NCBI RefSeq assembly: GCF_900114625.1
Contig: NZ_FOZL01000001.1
Span: forward strand, 2,976,001 to 3,040,000
DNA: 64,000 nucleotides
Direction of reading: 5' to 3'
Source of the DNA: Granulicella pectinivorans
GTDB taxonomy: Bacteria; Acidobacteriota; Terriglobia; Terriglobales; Acidobacteriaceae
Below, in pieces: positions 52,080 through 60,895 of the stretch. Under the pieces are notes generated by a model. That model made no database searches. It saw only the letters and a program-made list of their open reading frames with translations, and had not been told where the DNA came from. The position numbers and the translations under genes are program-made. The first letter of the stretch is position 1. Each line of letters begins with the position of its first letter.

Positions 52080-55000
52080 GTGAAATTCTTCTCCCCATCT
52101 TTGGGCCTCCGAGTTTTCTTCGCTCTGTTCATTCTGATCCTGGCATTTCCCGCTGCCCGTGCCCAGTCCACCCAGGGAACGATCAACGGTGTCATTACCG
52201 ATCAAGCCGGGGCCGTCATCGCGCACGCTTCGGTTGATGTAACCAACGAAGCCACGGGCGTCACCGTGCACACAACCACCAACGAAGCCGGTAAATACAA
52301 CGTTCCAGCGTTGAACATCGGCACCTACACGGTCTCTGTCGATGAGAAGGGCTTCGGCCGCTACACACGCGCCGGACTCACGCTCTCGACCGACCAGGTA
52401 CTCGGTGTCGACGCACAACTCAAGAGTGGCACGGTCGATCAGAATGTCACGATCACCAGCAGCGCGCCCGAGCTTGAAACGCGCACCTCGTCGATTGGAC
52501 AGACCATCGAAGCGAAGAGCGTCTCTGAACTTCCCCTGGGCAACCGCACCTCGATGAACATTGTTGCCCTCACAGGCGGAGCCGTCTTCATCGATTCCGC
52601 GAACTATAGCCTCTCCGGCGGCCGGACCAAGAGCTCGATGACCTGGCTCGATGGTGGTTCCGGCCAGAACATCCGCATCGGCATTGGCACCGCGGAGGTC
52701 TCGCCTCCGGTGGATACCGTGCAGGAGATCGGTGTCATCAGCAACAACTACGGCGCGGAGTTTGGCGGTTCCGCAGGCGGCATCGTCATTCAAAACACCA
52801 AGTCGGGCACCAACGGCTTTCACGGCTCTCTCTATGAGTTTCTCCGCAACGATGCGTTCGACGCGCCCGGTTATTTTGCAGGCATCTCGAACGGTGCCAA
52901 GATCAAGCCGGAACTCCGTTACAACATCTACGGCGGCACGATCGGTGGACCCATCCGCCGCGATCGTACGTTCTTCTTTTTCGGGTATGAGGGTGCTCGC
53001 CAGCGCACCGGATCGACCGTCACGCTCACTGTTCCCACTCTCCTCCAGCGTGCAGGTGATTTCTCCCAGACCTTTACCGCTGCTGGCAAACTCATCCCAA
53101 TCTATGACCCATCGACCACCAGAACAGTGAATGGTGTCACGACTCGAACTCAGTTCGCCGGCAACAAGATCACCACCATCGATCCGGTTGCCGCCGCGCT
53201 CCTGCAGTTCTATCCTCTGCCCAACCGTACCCCGGATAATCTAGCCGGCGCAAACAACTTCCGCGCAAACGATGTCGGCGGCAATAACACGCAGTTCTAC
53301 CTTGCTCGTCTGGATCATGTGCTCACCCCGAAGGATCGCGTGGCCCTCCGTTACATTCACACCAGCGGCGTCACGACGAACAACTCGGTTTACCCCAATC
53401 GCGCTGCGGACCCCACGACCAACAGCACATCGACCGACGATATCGGATACGCGCAGTTTACCCACACGTTCTCCCCGACCGTCGTCAACGATCTCCGCTT
53501 CCTCTACGACGTACGCGTCTATCACCAATACGCCGATGGCGTCGGAGCCTTCCCCTCATCGCTCGGTCTCAACGGTGTCTCGACCAACGCGTTCCCCTAC
53601 TTCGCGCCTGCCGGTTTCAGCGCGCTCGGCAGCAACTCGCAAGAGCGTCAGCAGTACCCGGTCACGGTCTATCAACTGGTCGACAACCTCTCGCAAAGCC
53701 TTGGCCGCCATACCATCAAGTACGGCGCGGAAGTACGCCGCTCGATGGACCACGAGGTCAGCCTCTCTACCGCGTCCGGTGCGTTTACCTTCGCCACGCA
53801 GGCCACGGCCCTCCCCGGCAACACCACTACCGGCAACGGCCTCGCATCGCTCCTCGTCGGTTTCCCGACTGCCTTCAGTGCCGCAAGCACGGAGCCCGTC
53901 ACCCGCGTGAGTTGGTATCTCGCAGGCTTCCTCCAGGATGACTGGAACATCACCTCGCGGCTCACGCTTAACCTTGGCCTTCGCTGGGAGACCGACACGC
54001 CGATCAAGGATGAGAACAATCGCATGAACAGCTTCGACGCGGCTGCGATCAACCCCGTCTCAGGGACGCCGGGTGTCGTCAAATTCCTCGGCGTCAACGG
54101 ATACCGCACCACGCCCTACAATGGCGACTACAACAACTTTGCGCCACGCTTTGGTTTCTCCTACCAGCCCTTCGGCTTGGGGACGACCGTTGTCCGTGGC
54201 GGTGCAGGCATCTTCTATGCCCACCCATTCGACTCCGGGCAGCCCAACGCCGCAACCTCTGGCTTCAGCCTCTCCGAATCTCTCTCCACTCCTGACAACG
54301 GCATCACCGCACCCTTCCTCCTGCGCAATGGTGTCCCCAATGTTTCAAATGCCGGAGCGCCATTGACCGACGCCTTCGGTGCCGTCACGGTTGGATCCGC
54401 CGCCACCACAGCCGTCAGCTACTTCGACCCGAAGAAGCGCACCGGCTACACCACTCAGTTCAACCTGGATATCGAACAGCGTCTTCCCGGCCAGTTTGTT
54501 CTTGAGCTCTCGGGCATCGGGAGCGTAGCGCATAAGCTTGCCGGGTCTACGCAACAGATCAACCAGATCAATCCCTCTATCCTCAGTGCCGCGCATAGCG
54601 CACAGAAGGATCGTCCCTTTCCGCAGTTCGGCAACGTCAGCGTCGTCGTCCCCACCAACAGCGACTCCAACTACTTCGCGTCGATGACGCGCATCAGCCG
54701 CCGCTTCCACAACGGCTTCAACCTCAACGCGACCTACACCTTCGCCAAGTTCCTGGACAATTCCTTCGCCGGCGGCTCTTCCTTCGGCAGCGACGGCGGC
54801 ACCTACGCGAACTACTACGACCGCGCCTCCGACTATGGTCCTTCCTCGAACGACATCCGTCATCAGCTCGTCTTCTCCAGCGTCTACGAGCTCCCATTCG
54901 GACCACATCGTGCCTTCCTGAACCACGGCATCCTCGCATACGCTGTCGGTGGCTGGACCATCGGCAATGTCACCCGCGCCTACTCCGGCGCGCCCTTCAC

Positions 55001-55394
55001 GGTCACGACGAACACCAACAACACCAACGCATTCTCATCCGGCAATCAGCGTGCCAACATCGTTGGCGATCCCTACATCCCGGCCGCTCAGCGTGGACCA
55101 TCGCAGCTCTGGCTCAACGCGGCATCCTTCGCGCAGCCGGCGATCTACACCTTCGGCACCCAACGCCGCAACAGCCTGCGTGGACCTGGCTTCGCCACGG
55201 CAGATTTCTCCCTGATTCGTGCCGTCAGTTTTGGAGAAGGCCGCTACCTCCAGCTTCGCGGTGAAGTCTTCAACGCTCTCAACCACACGAATCTCACCAC
55301 GCCATCGGCGGCCTACGGAAGCTCTACCTTCGGTACCATTACCTCATCCTATGCAGCACGCCAGCTTCAGATCGGTGCACGAATCGTCTTCTAA
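52080..55394 (+). CDS. TonB-dependent receptor, Oar-like
   Basis: A 1,104-residue outer-membrane transporter. GTG start with AAAGGA upstream; signal peptide (VFFALFILILAFPAARAQS), carboxypeptidase-regulatory-like domain (TQGTINGVITDQAGAVIAHA), plug (SVSELPLGNRTSMNIVALTG) and barrel ending ARQLQIGARIVF. It is flanked on both sides by sulfatases in the same operon, so a sulfated sugar or phenol is the probable substrate. Codon use in 50.5-57 kb looks richer in C-ending codons than its neighbours, perhaps a separately acquired block. Confidence 0.9.
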   Translation: MKFFSPSLGLRVFFALFILILAFPAARAQSTQGTINGVITDQAGAVIAHASVDVTNEATGVTVHTTTNEAGKYNVPALNIGTYTVSVDEKGFGRYTRAGLTLSTDQVLGVDAQLKSGTVDQNVTITSSAPELETRTSSIGQTIEAKSVSELPLGNRTSMNIVALTGGAVFIDSANYSLSGGRTKSSMTWLDGGSGQNIRIGIGTAEVSPPVDTVQEIGVISNNYGAEFGGSAGGIVIQNTKSGTNGFHGSLYEFLRNDAFDAPGYFAGISNGAKIKPELRYNIYGGTIGGPIRRDRTFFFFGYEGARQRTGSTVTLTVPTLLQRAGDFSQTFTAAGKLIPIYDPSTTRTVNGVTTRTQFAGNKITTIDPVAAALLQFYPLPNRTPDNLAGANNFRANDVGGNNTQFYLARLDHVLTPKDRVALRYIHTSGVTTNNSVYPNRAADPTTNSTSTDDIGYAQFTHTFSPTVVNDLRFLYDVRVYHQYADGVGAFPSSLGLNGVSTNAFPYFAPAGFSALGSNSQERQQYPVTVYQLVDNLSQSLGRHTIKYGAEVRRSMDHEVSLSTASGAFTFATQATALPGNTTTGNGLASLLVGFPTAFSAASTEPVTRVSWYLAGFLQDDWNITSRLTLNLGLRWETDTPIKDENNRMNSFDAAAINPVSGTPGVVKFLGVNGYRTTPYNGDYNNFAPRFGFSYQPFGLGTTVVRGGAGIFYAHPFDSGQPNAATSGFSLSESLSTPDNGITAPFLLRNGVPNVSNAGAPLTDAFGAVTVGSAATTAVSYFDPKKRTGYTTQFNLDIEQRLPGQFVLELSGIGSVAHKLAGSTQQINQINPSILSAAHSAQKDRPFPQFGNVSVVVPTNSDSNYFASMTRISRRFHNGFNLNATYTFAKFLDNSFAGGSSFGSDGGTYANYYDRASDYGPSSNDIRHQLVFSSVYELPFGPHRAFLNHGILAYAVGGWTIGNVTRAYSGAPFTVTTNTNNTNAFSSGNQRANIVGDPYIPAAQRGPSQLWLNAASFAQPAIYTFGTQRRNSLRGPGFATADFSLIRAVSFGEGRYLQLRGEVFNALNHTNLTTPSAAYGSSTFGTITSSYAARQLQIGARIVF

Positions 55395-55400
55395 CCATGG

Positions 55401-55430
55401 GACGTGGGTACCGGTGAAGGTACCCACGTC
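55401..55430 (+). other. hairpin between TonB receptor and second sulfatase
   Basis: GACGTGGGTACC pairs perfectly with GGTACCCACGTC around a 6-nt loop (12-bp stem) in the 59-bp gap. No U-run follows. It could stabilise the 3' end of the receptor message or lower expression of the last gene. Confidence 0.6.
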
Positions 55431-55453
55431 TCCGATGAAAAGAGAGTAGACCT

Positions 55454-56935
55454 ATGACCAAAGCGAACCGCCGCCAATTCCTTGCACAGGCCACATCGGC
55501 TGCCGCTGTCGCTGCTCTTCCGCGTTCGGCGAGTGCTGCCATCCGTCCACCCAATGTTCTCTTTCTCATGTCCGACGACATGCGCGTTGAACTGGGCTGC
55601 TACGGCAGCCGCTTCCGTGCGCAAACCCCTAACCTGGATGCACTCGCAAGCCGTGGCGTGCGCTTCGATCGCAACTTCTGCCAGTTTCCCCTGTGCAACC
55701 CATCGCGGTCCTCGTTGCTCACCGGACAGACGCCTCTGCGCACCCAGGTCCTTGGCAATCGCACCAACTTCCGCGACACGCGGCCCGACCTCACCAGCCT
55801 TCCGCAACTCTTCAAGCAGCACGGCTACGTCACCGCGCGAACCGGCAAGATCTTCCACGACATCTACGACGATGAGATCGCGTGGACGGTCGGTGGTGGA
55901 ACCAAGCTCCAACAGCCTGCAGCAGGCCTGGAACATAAAAAAGTCATTCCTCGGCCACCCGTCCCGCCACCGCCCTCCGGCATCGTCCCACCGCTGCCGC
56001 AGGATAATCAGCAGGCTGCACACTCTGACCAGATCCTTGTCCTCGAGGGCAACGGCGAAGGCCATCCGGAAAACCTCGTCGCTGAAACCGCGATCGAATA
56101 TCTACGCACCTATCGCGACAAACCATTTTTCATCGGATGCGGTTTTTCCAAGCCGCACAGCCCACCTACGGCACCGCAGCGCTTCTTTGATTTATACGAT
56201 CCGAAAAAGCTCGAGTTGACACCGGACTTTGCCGCCTGGCCCACCGTGCCGGACGGCTTCCCCAAGGCCGCTATCCGTATGCGCAACGCCGATCTCTTCA
56301 TCGGTCGCGGGGCCAGCCCCACGGAAGCGCAGGAGGTTATTCGCGCGTATCTCGCATCGATCTCATGGGCCGACTGGAACATTGGCCGTGTCCTGAGAGA
56401 GCTCGATGTCCTTGGACTTCGCGACAACACCATCGTTGTATTCGTCGCCGACCATGGCTACCAGTTGGGTGAGAAAGGGAAGTGGTCCAAGGCCGGATCT
56501 CTCTTCGAGATGGGCACACGCGTACCGCTCATCATCCACGACCCTCGCGCGCAAGGGAATGGAACGGCATCCGTTCGCCTCGTCCAATCCATCGACATCT
56601 ACTCTACTCTGGTAGATCTATGCCATCTCAAGCCGCCTGCTTCAGGCCTCCAGGGCGAGAGCCTCACCCCGCTCCTCAGGCGACCGCACGCACCATGGGA
56701 TCGTGCCGCTTATAGCATTTGGAGCGAAGATGGAAAAACCATCCACGGCATCGCGGTCCGCAAGGACCACTGGCGCTACGCCGAGTACGGCCCCGATGGC
56801 GTTAACGGCCGCATGCTCTTCAACGAGCAGTCAGACCCTCTGGAGATGAGCAATCTAGCCGAAGATCCAAAGCATGCCGCAAGGTGCGCCGAACTTTCCA
56901 CTCTGGCGAGGAAATACATCAAACAGAACTCATAG
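55454..56935 (+). CDS. Tat-exported sulfatase (iduronate-sulfatase/choline-sulfatase-like)
   Basis: A 493-residue sulfatase. The twin-arginine signal ANRRQFLAQATSAAAVAALP leads to PNVLFLMSDDMRVELGCYGS, the metal-binding Asp pair, and the signature LCNPSRSSLLTG with C81 as the formylglycine residue. FIGCGFSKPHSPPTAPQRFF and VVFVADHGYQLGEKGKWSKA are typical of the iduronate-2-sulfatase-like branch. It differs clearly from the first sulfatase in the operon, so the pair probably removes sulfate from two positions or substrates. It is convergent with the aminotransferase gene 15 bp away; a weak inverted repeat (ATTCAGT/ACTGAAT, 56940-56966) spans the junction. Confidence 0.9.
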   Translation: MTKANRRQFLAQATSAAAVAALPRSASAAIRPPNVLFLMSDDMRVELGCYGSRFRAQTPNLDALASRGVRFDRNFCQFPLCNPSRSSLLTGQTPLRTQVLGNRTNFRDTRPDLTSLPQLFKQHGYVTARTGKIFHDIYDDEIAWTVGGGTKLQQPAAGLEHKKVIPRPPVPPPPSGIVPPLPQDNQQAAHSDQILVLEGNGEGHPENLVAETAIEYLRTYRDKPFFIGCGFSKPHSPPTAPQRFFDLYDPKKLELTPDFAAWPTVPDGFPKAAIRMRNADLFIGRGASPTEAQEVIRAYLASISWADWNIGRVLRELDVLGLRDNTIVVFVADHGYQLGEKGKWSKAGSLFEMGTRVPLIIHDPRAQGNGTASVRLVQSIDIYSTLVDLCHLKPPASGLQGESLTPLLRRPHAPWDRAAYSIWSEDGKTIHGIAVRKDHWRYAEYGPDGVNGRMLFNEQSDPLEMSNLAEDPKHAARCAELSTLARKYIKQNS

Positions 56936-56950
56936 TGCAATTCAGTGGAG

Positions 56951-58060
56951 CTAACGGTGACTGAATATCTCTCTCAGCGCCTGTCGAACGCGGCGATTCT
57001 CTGACGGTAGTCCAATTGTGATGCGAGCCCAGGTGTCATAAGGAGGAAAAGCTCTCGCGATCTCGATGCCTCGCTCCCCCAAGCTCCCTGCGAGATTCGC
57101 TTGAGGCGCGCCGGTATCGAAGAAGATGAAGTTCGTCTCGCTTCGCGTATGCCGCAATTTCAATTCGTCCAGCACCTGGAGCCAGATCGCGCGTTCTCTC
57201 GAAACGGTGTCGCGAACTCTACCGACATGTTCCTGGTCGTTTAAGGCCGCGGCCGCTGCGACGAGGTTGAGGCGGCCGAGCCCCTCGGCATCGCCTAATC
57301 CATTGCGACGGAGTATTGCAGCGAGCTTCGCCGGCGCTAGCGTATATCCGATCGGCATCCCGGCCAAACCATGAATCTTGTCGAAGGTACGGAAAACCAG
57401 AATGTTTGCCCCGTCACGGACGAGCGATACGGCAGAGCGTGCTTCAAAGTCCCTGGTGTATTCCAGATACGCTTCATCCACGATCACGGGCGCCTGCCGT
57501 GAAGCCTCTTCGAGAAAAGCGCGGAAGGCCACAGGATCACTTGCGGTGCCGGTCGGATTGTGCGGATTGATAAGGTAGATAGCGCGGGTGCGTGGGCTCA
57601 CCTTCTCTCGCAACGCCGGCAGATCATTTTCGAAATGCGAGTTCAAGGGCACCGGAACCCCTACCCCTCCTACGTGGGAGGCCGCATTAATCAAGGCAAG
57701 ATAACCAGGCACCGAGTAGAGAAACTCTCCTCCGGGTGCGCCTTGGCTTCCAAGGTACAACCCAAGCCCACCAAGGATCTCCCCAAGCACAACTTGCTCC
57801 GGTGGCACACGCTCATAGGCCGCGATCTGCGCCGTGAACTCGTTTGCAAGATCTGCCGTGGCATATCGCGCGAGACGAGGAAGCTCCCTCGTGATTGCGG
57901 GAACAACTGTGGGAGAAGGGCCGAAGGCGTTCTCATTGAGATTGACGTGTATCGTCGCCGGAATATGTGAAGCCGGTGCGGCAAAGCTCATGACAGGAAG
58001 ATTGGCTGCGGCGGCAATGCCGCATTGCTTCAGAAGAGAGCGACGAGATATCGAGCTCAA
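56951..58060 (-). CDS. Tat-exported PLP-dependent aminotransferase (HisC-like fold)
   Basis: About 369 residues. The TTG at 58060 is chosen since AAGGAGGAAA lies just upstream. The N-terminus is a twin-arginine signal (SSISRRSLLKQCGIAAAANL) ending near SFAAPA. The rest is a class I/II aminotransferase: HVNLNENAFGPSPTVVPAIT, NPHNPTGTASDPVAFRAFLE, VIVDEAYLEYTRDF, the PLP lysine in VFRTFDKIHGLAGMPIGYTL and a final ARITIGLPSENRR. Relatives include histidinol-phosphate aminotransferase and EgtE-like C-S lyases. PLP enzymes with Tat signals are uncommon and should be folded with cofactor before export. It is last in the operon LanC-like 2, PhzF, aminotransferase, under a Cys leader. Confidence 0.8.
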   Translation of the reverse strand: MSSISRRSLLKQCGIAAAANLPVMSFAAPASHIPATIHVNLNENAFGPSPTVVPAITRELPRLARYATADLANEFTAQIAAYERVPPEQVVLGEILGGLGLYLGSQGAPGGEFLYSVPGYLALINAASHVGGVGVPVPLNSHFENDLPALREKVSPRTRAIYLINPHNPTGTASDPVAFRAFLEEASRQAPVIVDEAYLEYTRDFEARSAVSLVRDGANILVFRTFDKIHGLAGMPIGYTLAPAKLAAILRRNGLGDAEGLGRLNLVAAAAALNDQEHVGRVRDTVSRERAIWLQVLDELKLRHTRSETNFIFFDTGAPQANLAGSLGERGIEIARAFPPYDTWARITIGLPSENRRVRQALREIFSHR

Positions 58061-58174
58061 GGTTTCCTCCTTGTTTCGAAGGGTTCCCATGGTGCCGGCG
58101 AGCCCTTTCTTGCAAAGGTACGCCATCCAAGGAAGAACCCCAGAAAGCGCCGTCTATCAAGGTACGTGTGATGT

Positions 58175-59065
58175 CTATTGAATGCGTATGGTTCCTTCGA
58201 TGACCTGCACTCCGCGTCCGGCAAGCTTTACGAGCTTGTCGTTGACCTCGACGCTCAGAAGGCTTGGACGCTTCATTTCATATCCCTGTTCGATGATGAT
58301 CGTCGCACCGTCGCTGACGATCCCGTATTCCACCAGTTGGCAGGCGAGAGGGCCGGCAGCAGTTCCGGTCGCAGAGTCTTCCACGATGCCCATGGTCGGA
58401 TTGAAGAACCTGGTGTGGGCCACGGACGAAGGTGAGACCGGATCCAGGCAATACAGGTAGCATCCCTCGCCCCCCACCTCCTTCAAGATTTTTGCAAGCT
58501 GTTGAGAGTTGGGCTGAGCCTGTGCAACGGCAGCCCGGTTTCGAACTGCTACCAGAAGATGCCCGGCGCCAGTAGAGACAACTTGCGCGGGCAACAGCTT
58601 GGAAAAGTCCTCTCTCTTCAGCCCCAGTGCTTCAGCCAACCCCTGAAGATCCTCGCAGGTGTTGCCAAACTCCGGTGGTGATTGTGTTAAGACCACGGAG
58701 ACGAGCTGCGATCCACGGCATCGTATCTCGACGGGCAAGAGATCGGCTCCAATCTCTTGAGTGAATTGGTTTGCTCCATCACTCAGTTTCAGTGCTCCTG
58801 ATTCAGCCAGCCACCACCATGCACCCAGTGAGTTGTGCCCCGCGCCAAAAACTTCGTGACCAGGAGCGGTGAAGGAACGCAGACGCCAGTGTGCTGAACC
58901 ATTGCTGGAGGGCAAGATGAAAGTTGTCTCGGCCTGGTTGAGTTCGGCGGCAATCCGTCGCATCACGACGTCGTCAAAGCCTTCGGCATTGGGTACGATT
59001 GCAAGCGGATTTCCAGTCAGCGGTTGATCAGCAAAGACGTCGACAAAATAAAACGGTACGCGCAT
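58175..59065 (-). CDS. PhzF-family isomerase/epimerase
   Basis: A 296-residue protein starting MRVPFYFVDVFADQPLTGNP, the PhzF (diaminopimelate-epimerase-like) fold. The catalytic Glu lies in LNQAETTFIL, and AGHNSLGAWWWLAESG and VEDSATGTAAGPLACQLVEY mark the two halves. PhzF homologues isomerise or hydrolyse small acids; most have unknown substrates. AGAGG precedes the ATG at 59065; longer in-frame starts only read through the upstream gene. It sits between the LanC-like gene (20-bp gap) and the exported aminotransferase. Confidence 0.85.
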   Translation of the reverse strand: MRVPFYFVDVFADQPLTGNPLAIVPNAEGFDDVVMRRIAAELNQAETTFILPSSNGSAHWRLRSFTAPGHEVFGAGHNSLGAWWWLAESGALKLSDGANQFTQEIGADLLPVEIRCRGSQLVSVVLTQSPPEFGNTCEDLQGLAEALGLKREDFSKLLPAQVVSTGAGHLLVAVRNRAAVAQAQPNSQQLAKILKEVGGEGCYLYCLDPVSPSSVAHTRFFNPTMGIVEDSATGTAAGPLACQLVEYGIVSDGATIIIEQGYEMKRPSLLSVEVNDKLVKLAGRGVQVIEGTIRIQ

Positions 59066-59084
59066 GAAGCCTCTTCTAGGATCG

Positions 59085-60521
59085 TCAGGAAATCGTGAAC
59101 TGTTTGCATGAGTCTGAGAATGGACTATCGGGAAACACAATCGGTCGCAGGTCTCCCCGTTGTGCAAGCGCGACATGAACAAGCGCTGCGCCAATTCCAG
59201 CAGCACCGGTGAGATACCCCGTCTGGGCAGAGAGGGCGCTGGGGACAATCCAAGGGAATCTCTGATCCCAGACATAGCTCTTGCCATCAAAATCGGTATT
59301 CTGTTCCACAATGCGAGACGCCAGGGAAGCGGCGATTTCGACATATTCCAGATTCCCAAGGGCCGCGGAGAGATCGAGGAGCAGGTCGAGTAGACTCGCC
59401 GCGCCGCTGGATTGGCGTACCGTTTCCCAAGAGTTGGGTGTGTGGCGGACGGACTCCTCGGCCCGGATTGCCGCATTGGCAAGCGCCTCAGCTTGTTCGC
59501 GGTAGCAGTCTGTTCCGGTTACCTTGTAGAGCTGGTAGAACAACCGCGCTCTGCCGGTGATCGCAGGGCCAAACTCAGGATGAGATGCACTGAGAAAGCT
59601 GGCGGAGGTGTACGAGATGAGAGCCCCCGAGCCTGTTACGACGCTCTGGACGTGTGCAGCGCCTTCGAGCGATGTATTGAGAAAAGTTGAATCTTGCACC
59701 TCTTCAAAGAGACGTGCGAGCGTGAAAGACACATGCGCCGTTTCGTCTTCGGCGGCGAGAGAGGGTTGGCCAGCGGAGGTAACTCCGGCGTTCTGCCAAC
59801 TCATTCCTCCGCATTCATGAGGCTTTCCCATCGCGACGAGGCGCAGGCCGGCTTCCATGGCGAGCGCACGGTATGTCTCAACATGAAATGTTCGCGCTGC
59901 GTACAGCAGATAAAGCACAAGATCCGCAGTGTGTGCCGGATCCGTCCATCCGGTTTCGGTTCCCATCGGTTGCGCCACAGCGTCCGTGGCAGCGAGTGCA
60001 GCCTGTTGATAGCGCGGTTCCTTCATCGCTTTACTTGTCTCGGAAAGAGCAAAGGCGATTCCCGCGATGCCCTCATAAAACGAGAGGTTGGCGCGTGAAG
60101 GTTCAACGCTCTTACCGAGCAGATTCGGCCATACGGCGGTGAGATAATCTGCACCGCGACGTGCATCATCGAGGTAGCTGGCCTCGCCCGTAGCGTGCGC
60201 CATTTGCAGGAAAAACAGGACAATCCCCGCACCCCCGCCACAGATGCCGGTCAGCTCACAGGCAGAAGTTTTCTTACCCGGATGATCTGGTTCCGAAAGC
60301 CAGTAACGTCCCTGGGCCGTATCCATCTGGGCTGAACGTATCCATTGGACTGCTTTCAGTGCGCCTTCGAGAAAATTCGGGCCGGAGGTGAGCCAATCTC
60401 GCCGAGGATTCAAACGCTTTGCGTATCCGGCGAGCGGCAGAGCAGCGACCGCGCCCAACGCTCCTGCCTGGAGAAACCGGCGTCGCGAAAGTCGTCGTGT
60501 TGTAGTCGAATGAGACGGCAT
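59085..60521 (-). CDS. Tat-exported LanC-like protein, metal ligands lost
   Basis: A 478-residue paralogue of the protein at 33819-35342, with a twin-arginine signal (SRRRFLQAGALGAVAALPLA) and the same repeats (CGGGAGIVLFFLQMAHATGE, YEGIAGIAFALSETSKAMKE, ARLFYQLYKVTGTDCY, GAAGIGAALVHVALAQ). The two metal-binding motifs are gone: GFCHGPAG is matched by EFGPAITG, and CQCCGSAG by RQSSGAAS, so all Cys/His ligands are replaced. It cannot bind zinc like LanC and is probably a pseudoenzyme or binding partner. AAGGGG precedes the ATG at 60521. It heads a three-gene operon behind a Cys leader. Confidence 0.75.
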   Translation of the reverse strand: MPSHSTTTRRLSRRRFLQAGALGAVAALPLAGYAKRLNPRRDWLTSGPNFLEGALKAVQWIRSAQMDTAQGRYWLSEPDHPGKKTSACELTGICGGGAGIVLFFLQMAHATGEASYLDDARRGADYLTAVWPNLLGKSVEPSRANLSFYEGIAGIAFALSETSKAMKEPRYQQAALAATDAVAQPMGTETGWTDPAHTADLVLYLLYAARTFHVETYRALAMEAGLRLVAMGKPHECGGMSWQNAGVTSAGQPSLAAEDETAHVSFTLARLFEEVQDSTFLNTSLEGAAHVQSVVTGSGALISYTSASFLSASHPEFGPAITGRARLFYQLYKVTGTDCYREQAEALANAAIRAEESVRHTPNSWETVRQSSGAASLLDLLLDLSAALGNLEYVEIAASLASRIVEQNTDFDGKSYVWDQRFPWIVPSALSAQTGYLTGAAGIGAALVHVALAQRGDLRPIVFPDSPFSDSCKQFTIS

Positions 60522-60746
60522 CGTGGACCCCTTCGAGTGAAGGCGATTTGGACTTCTCATCCGCTTCCGGCAGGTGGACGTCCCAGATTGGAAGATCCAG
60601 GCCATACGTCGTGCGATCGTTCCCATAGAGCGAAGGGAAAAGCTCACATCGAAATGGATGAAGAGGTCATGCAGTTAGAGTTGTCACATGCAGTGTCAGC
60701 AGACAGGCGCCACTCGTAAGAGAGGTCCGCTCTGGAAGGTGCGCGG

Positions 60747-60818
60747 CTATGCGAAGCGCACCCGGGTTTGGGCCGTGTGGAAGTGGCCGCAACAACAACG
60801 TGTGAGACTCATCAGCAT
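60747..60818 (-). CDS. Cys-run leader peptide (23 aa) for LanC-like 2 operon
   Basis: A 23-codon ORF starting MLMSLTRCCCGHFHTAQ, with three consecutive Cys codons; an in-frame ATG at 60812 is an alternative. A TTTAGA box lies 4 nt upstream but no clear -35 box, so its promoter is less sure than for the others. The remaining part of 60522-60895 holds no other gene. Confidence 0.65.
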   Translation of the reverse strand: MLMSLTRCCCGHFHTAQTRVRFA

Positions 60819-60895
60819 AGGGTCTAAACTCTTTCCTTCATAGCAGGGCCATGCGCCGGAGGAGCGTGCTGGCCACGGCACCTCCGGCGCTTGGA

